64,000 nucleotides of DNA from Ypsolopha sequella (taxonomy: Eukaryota > Arthropoda > Insecta > Lepidoptera > Ypsolophidae), in contig OW204004.1 of NCBI GenBank assembly GCA_934047225.1, positions 7,072,401 through 7,136,400 on the forward strand, given 5' to 3'. The notes under the pieces are model-generated. The model did not search any database and was not told the DNA's origin. It saw only the letters and a program-made list of their open reading frames with translations. This document shows, one piece after another, positions 10,080 through 22,000 of the stretch; position 1 is the first letter of the stretch; each line of letters begins with the position of its first letter. The position numbers and the translations under genes were made by a program.

Positions 10080-13000
10080 GTCAGTGTCATCTTTTTGTAT
10101 AATATAAACGAAGAAAAATAGTTAAAAATTGTGACTAACCGAACAAAAAGTCGATTATTTTGCCCTAGGGCTTTATTATTATTATTTTTTTTAATTTATT
10201 TACAATGGTTGGCTAACCTGCAGCCTTTCCTGTGTACCATAGATGTTAAACTTTTTTTTCCACTGTTTAACGGCTCTGGATACAGTCCTTTTGAGCCAAT
10301 TATAATTTAAAGTTCACAAGATTATATTTGTTTTCATTTCCTCACACTATGCATTGAAAAACGTAGTATGATACACGGTCGTAAGAGCAATGAATTACTC
10401 GGTTACGTTTAAAACACTCGCTACGCTCTTGTTTTAAATCGTCCTCGTAATTTATTCCTTTTCGCCCTTGTAGCATAAACTACTATTATGTATTAAAATA
10501 TCTTAATATCACCCGTTTAATTGAAAATATCACTATTTCTCTTTTTTATATAGTAGAAGACGCCATCAATAATTACTTTAATGAATAATATGTAGGGAAT
10601 AAAGGTACGATAATTAATTTATATGAGTCAACCAATGAATATAACAATATAATATAACAACGCCCGATCAGAAATCTAATCCCCGGATTATCCATATTAA
10701 AATCAATATAGCACAAGTACCTAATAAATCACACTACCTAATTCCGACCTCTGCAAAATTATTATGAAATTTTTTTATACATCAAGCTATTGTTAATATA
10801 AGGGAAGACATATGTAAACATCTCTTCCTCGATAAAATACTCCTTGTAAGAAAGCATTATTGCTTCTAAAACATTTACGTAGCAAAATAAATAAATAATT
10901 TATATGCTTCTATATCATCCAAAAGAAAGGTAGTAACAATTTTTAGGATTTCTTCAACAATAAAAAACAATTTTCGTGCAGCTTTTTAGCCGTCTGTTCG
11001 CCTTGATTTCAACAAAAATTCTGCTTAAATTTGGTGTGTAAAGAAACGATGAATGAAAGATTTTTCAAAATCATCGATGGCATTTTCAACGACATGATTT
11101 TTTACCAAATTCGTTTTATAGCAGGTAAGATGAATATCAAATCTTTAACTCCCATTTTTTGTTTTATATAAATATATCATCACGACATGAATCCCCGAGG
11201 GGGTGTCAGAGGTGTTCCCGAGTGTGAACTGTAAAATGGAAGTCACAGTCCACTCAGTACACCCGCGTTGTACTGACGATTAATACGTCCTAACGTTATG
11301 GTTGGTGAGCCTATCGCTGTTTTTCGGTCATCAAAACAAGCTTTTTGGGGCATGCAGGTTTCCTCACGATGTTTTCCTTCATCTTTTAGCAAGTGGCAAG
11401 TATTAGGTAAAACAATTACTATATGCACATAAATTCCGAAAATCTTTTTGGTGCATGTCCGTCCGGGAATCGGATCTGGGTCTCAATATTGAGAGGCCAG
11501 CTTTTTACCAACTGAGCTACTGCCGCTTTTTATAATTCATACATTCGAAATAAAATGAAGCTGTATATTTTACTGTTTTTAATAAAAATTGCCCCAATCC
11601 TTCATATTCTTCGGAAAAAAAGCTTTATTATTACCAACATTGAGTATAATACGATTTTTCCGGTACATTATTTCGTAATAAGGATTTATTTCTTCCCTTT
11701 CGTTTCTTTCAGGACGCCAATATCAATTTTCATCTTCAGTGTTACTCGTATATTATGTTTTGTTGAAAGGATTCTATCGTTCAATAAAACTAAAGCAACA
11801 TTCTGATAAGAACCAATAACAAAATAATGGTTTTTGTTTTTCAATTCTGAAGACCTATAATAAGTTTATCTGATATACCTTTATAACATAAATAAAGGGA
11901 CATCGCCTCGCTCCGCTCCGTTTTGCTCGGCTTCTCATTTTATCTTACATATAAACCTAACACGCTCCTTAGATTTACATTTGAATTTAGAGGCGGTCTT
12001 TATTTACATTATTATTTACAAATGAGAAGCCTGTTAGGCGACAATTATCGAAAGACAAGGCTTTTCATCACTACTAATGTAAACTTCCGGATCCATGTTA
12101 GTCTTTAGAAATAAAAATATAGAACTAGAAATATATTTAATATATTTCTTAATATATATTTCTAGAAATAAAAATTTAGAAATAGAAAAATATTTAATAT
12201 ATTTCTATTTCTAAAGAATAACATGGATCTGGAAGTTAATGAAGGAAGTTAATTTAATCAAATTCAATTCAGTTAAAATCGTTTATTTCAGAACTGGGTT
12301 CCATAAAAATAAAAAAAATAATAAAAAAACACAACATCATATTAGACAGAACAGAAAAATACAAAAATGTCACAAACAGCATTTCAATAAAATAAAACAA
12401 AATGTCAATAAAATTAAAATTAAAATTAAAACTCGTAGAAAATTAGTATTAAACATTAATAATATAGAAAAGGAAATATTTTTATATATATTAAATATTA
12501 AATATATTTCTATTTCTATATTTCTATTTCTAAAGAATAACATGGATCTGGAAGTTTACATTAGTAGTGATGAAAAGCCTTGTCTTTCAATTATTGTCAC
12601 CTAACAGGCTTCTCATTTGTAAATAATAATGTGAATAAAGACTGCCTCTAAAGTCATATGTAAATCTAAGGAGCGTGTTAAGTTTATATGTAAGATAAAA
12701 TAAGAAACCAAGCAAAGCGGAGCGGAGCGAGGCGATGTCCCTAGACCTACTTAAAATTAAATTGTCACTAAAATTGAAAATTATTTGCCTGAGAGTTATT
12801 CAACTCAACTCAAATTTGTATTTTCAAGACGTCGTTTTCAACATTTTTATTCGCCCATAGTCTTTCGCCTACTTAATATTTTGGGATGCTATATTCAATA
12901 TTTTTGACATCTTAAATTTGAATTTATATTCGCTCGTTTAAATACTACCCTTTTCCTTATTTTTGAATGAAAAGTAATGAATAAAAGTGATTACAAGGTG

Positions 13001-16000
13001 GTAGAGCTGATGCCGGGGTCGACTGTGGAGGTAACACCATCTTACTTGGAGACCCCCACGAAGTAATTCGGGGGAGAGTACGAGGACAGCTCACAGGCAA
13101 AAAACCAGGAAGCCCACCATGTATGGGACCGATGGATGGCGGTATATCTATCCCTTATAGCCGGGCCTTATATGGAACAGACTGGTGACGGGCAGCGGCG
13201 TCACTGGTGCGAGAGTTCCGGCACCGCGCTCACCAATCCGCCTGCCCAGCATGTGTGAGTATGGGCAATTCTTCCAGGATGACCGCCGGGAGTGGCAAAG
13301 TCCTGGAAAAGCTTATGTCCAGCAGTGGACGAACTAGGCTGATGGATGGAATAAAAGTGATTCATGGCATTACGTGACCAAATTCTATTAGGCTTTTTAG
13401 CGAAGTTGTGTTATTTTATGCATTACTTTGGTAATGATCCTGCACAACAAGAGAGCACAAATGTTCAAGATTGCAAGCCGGGTCATTCGAAACTGCACCC
13501 CAAGAATTTATTTGATATCGTGCGCCAACTAATTCCTAGGGCTGCTTATTTCATCTTCTTCTACAGCCACTCTTTCACAGGTTTCAGCTGTGGCTTGTCA
13601 CCACCCTTAAGGTTAAACATGTTGCCAAATTATTATGCCACCATTACCACCTTACCTCCTGTTACTCTCTGAGTTTTCGGGTGATCGCCTCCATCCTAGG
13701 TCTGAACGAAGCTTTCCGTCAGGCGTGATAGTAGCTCATTTTATGCGTTAAAAATAATGTGTCCACTGCTAGACATAGGCTTTTCCAAGATTTCGCCATT
13801 TCGCGGTCCTCCCAGAAGACATGCTTATACTTACACACGCTGGGCAGGCGGGTTGGTGAGCGCGGTGCCAAAACCCTCGCACCGGTGACGCCACTGCCTG
13901 TAACCAGTCTGTTCTTTATAAGGCCTGGCAATTGGAAACATGGGTGGATCTAGGATTTGATTTCGGGGGGGGGGGGGGGGGGGCATTTTTAGACGCCTTA
14001 GGCCTTGAGGTGCTTACGCTAAACCTATTTATACCTTATATACCTATGCTGTGTAAGAGTGCACCCGAATCAAAACTAAAAGTCTTGTCCAATGTATGGA
14101 ATCCTTGGGCATCTGGGAGGGCATGGCTCCCGCCCCTTTATCTGCCAATGATTGGAGATGGATATACCACCATCAATCGTTGCCAAGCATGTTGGACCAC
14201 CTAGTTGTGCCTGTTTGATGGCTGTCTTCCCATTTTTCCTCAAATTACTTTGGGGAGGGGGGGGTTTGCGAGTAAAATGGTGATACTTTTACAGTCGAGT
14301 CCGGCATCAGTTCTACCACCTACATTAAAGGATATCCACTAATAATTTCACTTTCTACAGGCATTACAAGCTAGAAGCGGAGATAGCCATGATGACGTGG
14401 AGGGTGAGTTGGTGCGACGTGTTGCTCCCTGGAGGGCGGCTACGAGGCAGCATGCACTCGCTCGCTCGAAGGTACAGCACTGGGGTAAGTTGGTACTACA
14501 TCATTTTCTTCATCAGCCTGCAACCAAGTAAATCCTCTCCAAAAATGGCGTTTCCATAGCTGAAGATTGTCCATGGCGTATATTTCACCTGATGGCTTTG
14601 CCTCCAACAGTTCGTTTTCAGAACCCCGTCTGATAGGGAGCGGCGTATTAAGTAGGTTTAAGAAGGTGAGATATTTCATTTCATTTTATTTATTTGTTAC
14701 GCTTTTTGTACATTTACAAACCTTATTTACAACACATTTTCACATAAAAAACAGACATTGTCTACGATGGCGGCACTTATTGCTAATAGGAATATCTTCC
14801 AGACAACCTTTGGGTGGAATGAAAAAGATGTTAACGATAAAAAGGGTAACAAAAAAGCAATGTGCTAATATTAACCAAAATGTAATATTAATTAACATAA
14901 TAATCTAATGAGTATATATTTTATATTTAACATAAAAAAATACATACACATACAAAAATTAAAATTAATAAAATAAACGTAAATAAATAAACACGTATAT
15001 ATACTTTAATAGTTAATATTAGGGACGGGATTTTTAGATGGAGTTCAATTTTGACGGGTATTCAGAATGAAAAAAGTGCTTCACTTTGATCTTAAATGAG
15101 TTAACATTTTTCTACTTTTGGATAGAAAGGGGCAAACGGTTCCAGAGTCGTGCATGTTTAATTTTCGGTAACAAGATTTTTGGCTTCCGATTATTGGTAG
15201 CCCCGTTTGTGCGCCTAAACCCTTATTTTTTGTTTTTCTCCCTTGGTTAAGGCTTTAAAAGCTGTGAAAGTGCCACTACTTTAGAAATTAAATCATTTCT
15301 TATTTACCAGAATAGCATAGTTTTTATAGAACAAAACGTCCTTAGCGAGCTAAAATTTTATCGGTGTAACTACAAAACGGTGTTTAACTTTAGACAGTGT
15401 TTAAATCTGTTGCTGTCACTCTTTTACAATGTGAAGGAAAAGGCGACAACAACAGATTTAAACACTGTCTAAAGTTAAACACCGTTTTGTAGTAACACCG
15501 TATAAGTTTAAATTTTAGCAAGAAAGCTTTCCATTTTTAAAATAGTTCATTGCTTAAGAGTCGGAGTTCCGAGATTGGGCAAAACAGGGTTCGGGGTTAT
15601 GGCTTTTTAAGATAGTAAAATATTAATTTCTGAACAAAATAAATACCACTTGTTACCTTACAAGATGAAGTACAGGTTCATTAAAAAAAATCTTGGCACT
15701 AATGTATAGTAACTTCAGAAAAAAAAACAGGATGTCAAGTTCAGGTTACACCCGTAGCGCTGCAATGCTATTTAAGAGATTTTCCTGAAATTCTGTTTTT
15801 TTTCTGAAGTTACTATACATTATTGCCGTGATTTTTTTTAATGAACCTGCACTTAATCTTGTAAGGTAGCAAGTGGTATTTATTTTGTTCAGAAATTTAA
15901 ATTTTTACCGTCTTAAAAAGCCATAACCCCGAACCCCGAATCTCGGAACACCGACCCTTAAGTTTTAAGAATGTAAGTTTTTTTTTTTTCTAAACTGGCA

Positions 16001-19000
16001 GCACATTTGCAGCTTTAAGGGCTACAATTTAACAATTTATTCCCACGCTGCAGGTCAAAATTCACACTTGTCTGTGAAGGTATAGTAAAGAAAAAGCTGC
16101 CGTGAAATATCTTTTTTTTTTGTTTAAGAGCCGTTTAGCAGCCGGATTGTGAAAAACCCGCTTTTTTATAATTAATCAAAACAGAGCACTTAAATTCAAA
16201 ATTTGCTCAATAGTCATTCATCAAAACCTTATTACCTTTGTAGCGTGTAATCTGTCATCGCAAAATTTCCTTTGGTTTCTGAATATTAGATATTTAAAAT
16301 AAAAAATTCCAATTTACAGAGACCAATGGAAACTTCGCGATGGCAGCATACACAGTATACTGGGTATTAATATGATAACATTTTTCTTCAAACAGATCGT
16401 TCTACCCATGAATAAGAACAAATTTTACTATGGGGCCAACACTGAAATCGCAAAAAAAAAATCACCTGTTCCATAGACAAGTTAAATACCTACTTGAACA
16501 AAATATATGAAACGGCTGATTTATTTATTGCGATTTTTGGGTTGGCCCCGTAGTAAAAGCTATTCATAATAATGGGTAGAACACCCCGTTTTAAGAAAAA
16601 AGGTATAATGGTTAAAATAAGTAATATGGTTTTGTTGAATAACTATTTTGTGAATTTTGAATTTAAGTATTCTGTTTCGATTAATTATAAAAAAGCGGGT
16701 TTTTCACAATCCGGCTGCTAAACGACTCTTAAAGAGCATTTTAATTAAAATGTCTATGAGAGTGACTCTTTTGAAGTTTCGTTCAGTTGTTTCATTTTAA
16801 TTTGCATGGGTCAGTTCTTTTAAATTACGGGTGCGCGTTTTTACCTTTGAGGATTACGTGAGGACATGTTTTTAGGGTTGCATACCCAAAAGGCAAAACG
16901 GAGCTCTATTAATGTTACTCTGCTGTCTGTCCGTCTGTTTGTTTATCCGTCCCTATATCACAGGTCTTGTAGATGGAATAAGCCAGACTTGGGATATTAT
17001 AAGCAGAATGGTGACTTAAAATCGAATATTTAATTAGATATTAAATTTGATCATTTTGTTAACATAAAAAAGAGCCGATTTTTTTCTTAACTTGGCTTTT
17101 ATCTTTCTGTAGAGCTCACTCAGCAGAGTACAAATTGTATATTGTGTTATTATACAAATTTTATATTGGTAGACTTAACCCTTTTTAGTTTTATTTTATT
17201 TATTTATTATTAATTTAGAATTGCACATTATAAAATCAAAGATTTCAAAAGTTTAGATGAGCCCTGGCACCTAAAATCGATTGCATTGTTTTTGAATGCG
17301 TGCGTTTATATAATGCCGACGCGCGCACACTTATGAGTGTGCAATTTGTTTACCTACGGTCAGCAAACTGATCAGACTATTAAAGTTGTTAAAATTCAAA
17401 ACTTTAAGTGCACTTAAGGCGTCCAACTATCACTATGTTCAGATAGCACCGATTCCAAACGTGTGAGCGTCACCCAATTAAAGGTGGAAACATTTTGGTA
17501 CGGTAAGAGCTTATCTTTACTTTTGAAATCTTTACAAAATACTGATAATGACGATTATTTATTAATGTATTTTGTAAGCTGTAACAAAATCAAACAATCA
17601 TTCTTCTATTTTCATGACTTTCCCTAAATTTGACGAAATACGGAACCCTAGGTGGGCGAGTCTGACTTGCACTTGACCGCTCTTACACAATATTCATGCA
17701 TTTAAAGTGGCTGTAGAATAGGGTGTGTCAAAATTCCACTTTTATTGAATTTCATACTGTAATTGTGGAATTACTTTGAAGGGATCTATAAAAAGCTTGA
17801 ATAAAAAAAATATTGGACGAAGTCTTCAGCCCCTCTATTCTGTATCTTAAGTTGCCAACTGCACAGGGTGCCTATCGTCAAAAACATAGATAAAAACTAA
17901 ACTTTCAAAATTGCTTTTAGTGGGTATTGAACTATTTACGAACTGTGTCGTCACTTCAAGTGCTAACATGCCCTTAGACAATCGGAATTCGATAGTATAT
18001 CTATGTTTTTGATGATATACACCCAGTCCAGAAGGCAACTAGAGACACATAATAGGCCCGCTGCTCGCTTATTCAAATTCAAACTTTTACAAAATGCATA
18101 GAAGAAAAAAAAATTTTTTTTTTCACTTTTCTATTAATTTTTGTTTTTTATAGATACCTACAAAGTCAAAGATTGTCAATTTCAAAGTCAATTTCACTAT
18201 TACAATATGAAATTCGAAAAAAGTAGAAATTCGACACACTCGAAGTACGAGTGTTTGATTGTTTTGTCATTACTCAGAAATTTCGCTGTTTTGATATTGT
18301 TTCTAACGTTTTGATAAGATAACCAAAGAAAGTTAGTCTTTACGCCTTATTGAATTGAAAAACGAACATCCTTTTGTTCTTTTGCAATAAAGAACATTCG
18401 TGCAGCAAACTTCGATATTAATGTACAGAAATCGACATGAATTCTTTATGATTGCTTTTTGTGCAAGATTGTAGGATCGTTTCCTGCTTTTCTTTTATAT
18501 TATTGGATATCTAACGAGAATAATCCACTTTATCTGAGACCGCTTTCCAAGTAGAAGTTATTTTATATGACGTATTTAATTATGTAGGAGTGTATGTTTG
18601 TTTGATTTTATGTCGGTAAATACAACTTTTGTTTTTGGACAACTTTTTATGTGAGGTGTGGTATTCCTCAACTTTTTTCATTGTGTTTCTTCTTTCCACC
18701 GTAGATTTGCTCGCCAGTTATTTGTTTTTCGTCGAAATTGTGTGTAGCTTTGTTTAGTAAACAAGCATTCGTATCCCAATGGCCCTCATTAACATCACAG
18801 TTGCACAAAATACTATTTTGAGTTACCAATATCTGAACCTCAGCTTTGTACGTCGTTTAGGTCATTTAAGGCGATTACCATCGCCAAATTAGCAGCTCGA
18901 TATTTGTCACTACAAATATTAACGGAAACGACATTGAAATAACGTTCATATCAGCGCGCAATGCACAGTGGCTTTTACGACGCTCGCTGCGTCCTTGATA

Positions 19001-22000
19001 GGGCGAAATAGGAGAAAATTATGCTTTTCACTTGGACGTGATTACTCGATTGAATAATCTTATGTTATGTTTATAGCTATAAAGTTTATCTATTTATCAA
19101 AGCATAGGTGAATTCAATCGGCCAAGCCACTCAGGAGCAGTAAGGAATTTGAGGTCAAAAAACACCATTCAGTAAAAAAAAAAATTCATGTAGAAGTTTT
19201 GGTGGTATGAAAAAGAAAAATGTTGCATATGTTGTCTAAGAGTTGATTATTCATAATACATTTTTTCATTATTTTTGGTTTGGATATAAACGAGGAGTAG
19301 GCTTTAGAATGTACCTATTTGGCAATAGTAAGGCCCTTAAGTGTGACATAAATACATTTCGTGGTTTTTACCTTGGATACGACTGGACTACGTCCCCCTA
19401 AAAAAATAAAGTTTGCCTTATATGATTATTCTTCAGTGCTGTGGGTGTTAGCTTCGACATAAACTAACTATGGTGGCATTACTGGCATTTTTTACTTTAC
19501 AACGTAGGGCAACTTCGGTTGCGTAGGTTTGCTACGACGTAGGCCAACTGCTACGACGTAGCTAAGTATGAGGACGTGGGTGACGTAGGTTAGCTACGAC
19601 GTAGGCCAACTACGATGGCGTAGATATGCTGTGACGTTAGCTAACTGCTTTGATGTAGTTAACTATGGTGACGTAGGTTAGCTACGAGGTAGACAAACTG
19701 CCGTGGCGCAAGTAAGCTGCGTCGTAAGCCAACTGCTACGACGTAGCTAAGTATAAGGACGTAGGTGACGTAGGTTAGCTACGACGTAGGCCAGCTACGA
19801 TGGCGTAAATAAGCTGCAACGTTGGCTAACTGCTTTGATGTAGCTAACTATGGTGATGTAGGTTAGCTACGAGGTAGAGAAACTGCCGTGGCGCAAGTAA
19901 GCTGCGTCGTAAGCCAACTGCTACGTTATAGCTAAGTATGAGGACGTAGGTGACGTAGGTTAGCTACGACGTAGGCCAGCTACGATGGCGTAAATAAGCT
20001 GCAACGTTGGCTAACTGCTTTGATATAGCTAACTATGGTGACTTTGGTTAGCTACGAGGTAGACAAACTGCCGTGGCGTAAGTAAGCTGCGTCGTAGTTC
20101 AAATGCTACGACGTAGCTAACTATGGTGACATAGGTTAGCTACGAGGTAAACCAACTGCGGTGGCGTAGGTATGGTACGTTGGAGTCCAACTTTTCGAAA
20201 AATTACTGACGTTGTGTATTATTGCACGAATTGACTCCACTGACCTACTTTATCTAGTTCTTGTCCATAACGCTCTTTTGCAGACAAAAATAAAATATCA
20301 GAATTTATGTTTTCGTGATAAATATTGTAAAATTGTATTTATTCCTTTTGAGGTTCTGAAATCCCAAGGAAAATGCGAGTATTTTGGTTACTACATTTTT
20401 ACGAGCGTACTAATAATAACAAATGTTTGTCTTTGGCCCAATAACCTAAGAGGCAGCAAATGTTTTTGAAAAAAAAAACTTACTTTCTGTTGTTTATTCA
20501 AAATTCTCATCTTACCGAACAAAAAAACCAGCCAAGTGCAAGTCAGACTCGCGTACCTACGGTTCCGTATTGTGGATGATAAATTCAATTTGGTAATTTT
20601 TTTTTCGTGAATTTCTCGACCGCTTTATTTTTCCTGTAATTTTTACGTAAACACATATTACCATGATTTTTTTCATATTTTTTGGTCTACCAGTTTTGGA
20701 GATAAGGGGAGGGGGACATACTTATTTTTGTGGTTTTTTAAAGATTTCTCAAAACCAATGCCAGTAAGTATAGAAAAAGTATATATTTTTACAATCAGCT
20801 TTTTAATATCTACAATTTGATACGCATATTGTATTTTCATAAAATATATTTTTTTATTTAGATAGAAAGATAGATGTAATTTTTATTTACTCAGCACTAT
20901 AAACAAATTAATTGAAACACATTTTAGATACAAAACAAAATGAAGTGCTGGATAAAAAAGCCCTGACTCAGCATGTGTTGCAGCCAGTAGACTACAACGC
21001 TGTTATTATGCCAGAACCATTGTTTTGTCACGCATACTTCCGACATTTTAATGTACATACTTACATAGATACAAATATTTACTGTATAATACATAGTACT
21101 ATTTTAATTATATAACATTAGTTATCAACAATAATGATGTACAATAAACATACATATATAATAAAATAAGCGAGTAAGTGAGTAATCAATATGTGGCCAT
21201 ACATACAAGTTATAGAATAGGCAGATGAAAAATAGATTATTTATTTTACTTCTTTTTTTATATTTCCCATTAGTGCTGTTTTTTTTTAATCGCTGTAGTG
21301 TTCCTGTAATTGGCCAGTTAGTGTCTACAATTTTAATTTTTTTCATATTTTTCGGTTTACCGGTTTCGGGGATAAGGGGGGGACACATATTTTTAGGGTT
21401 ATTTAAAGATTTCTCGAAACCAGTGTCAGTAAATATTTTTAAAGTATATATTTTTACAATCAACATTTTAATAACTACAATTTGAGACCCATATTGTATT
21501 TTTATAAAATATTTTTTTTATTTATTTAATTTCTTTTTTGTATTTCTCATTAGTGCTGATTTTTTTTAATCGCTATAGTTTTCCTGTAATTGGCCATCTA
21601 TAATTGACATTTATTTCATATTTTTCGGTTTTCTAGTTTCGGAGATAAGGGGGGGGGGGGACATACATACTTTTGGGGTTTTTTAAAGATTTCTCGAAAC
21701 CAGTGTCAGTAAATATATTAAAAGCATATATTTTTAGAATCAAATGTTTAATACCTACAATTTGATACCCATATTGTATTTTTAGACTAATATTTTTTAT
21801 TTTTCTCACTTTTGTTTTGGAAATATTTTGAACAATTTCAAATTTTTCATATTTTTTTTACACCGTAATATGTGGGCAAATTAATGCTATTTTTGTGTCA
21901 AATTTCATGTATGTATCTTGTACGGTGCTAAAGTTATGAGGCTGTGACATACGGACGGACGGACAACGGAGTCTCACCATAAAGGTTCCTTTTACCTTTT

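Noticed and set aside
11455..11527. A tRNA gene on the minus strand
   Set aside because: A and B boxes are present, but the acceptor stem does not close and a SINE body follows. It is a SINE head.
12239..12604. A lysine/asparagine-rich 121-residue protein
   Set aside because: It is an AT-rich random frame within the foldback element centre.
19501..20186. A CRISPR-like array
   Set aside because: The repeats are not separated by unique spacers; the spacers repeat with a 185-bp period, and the DNA is eukaryotic.
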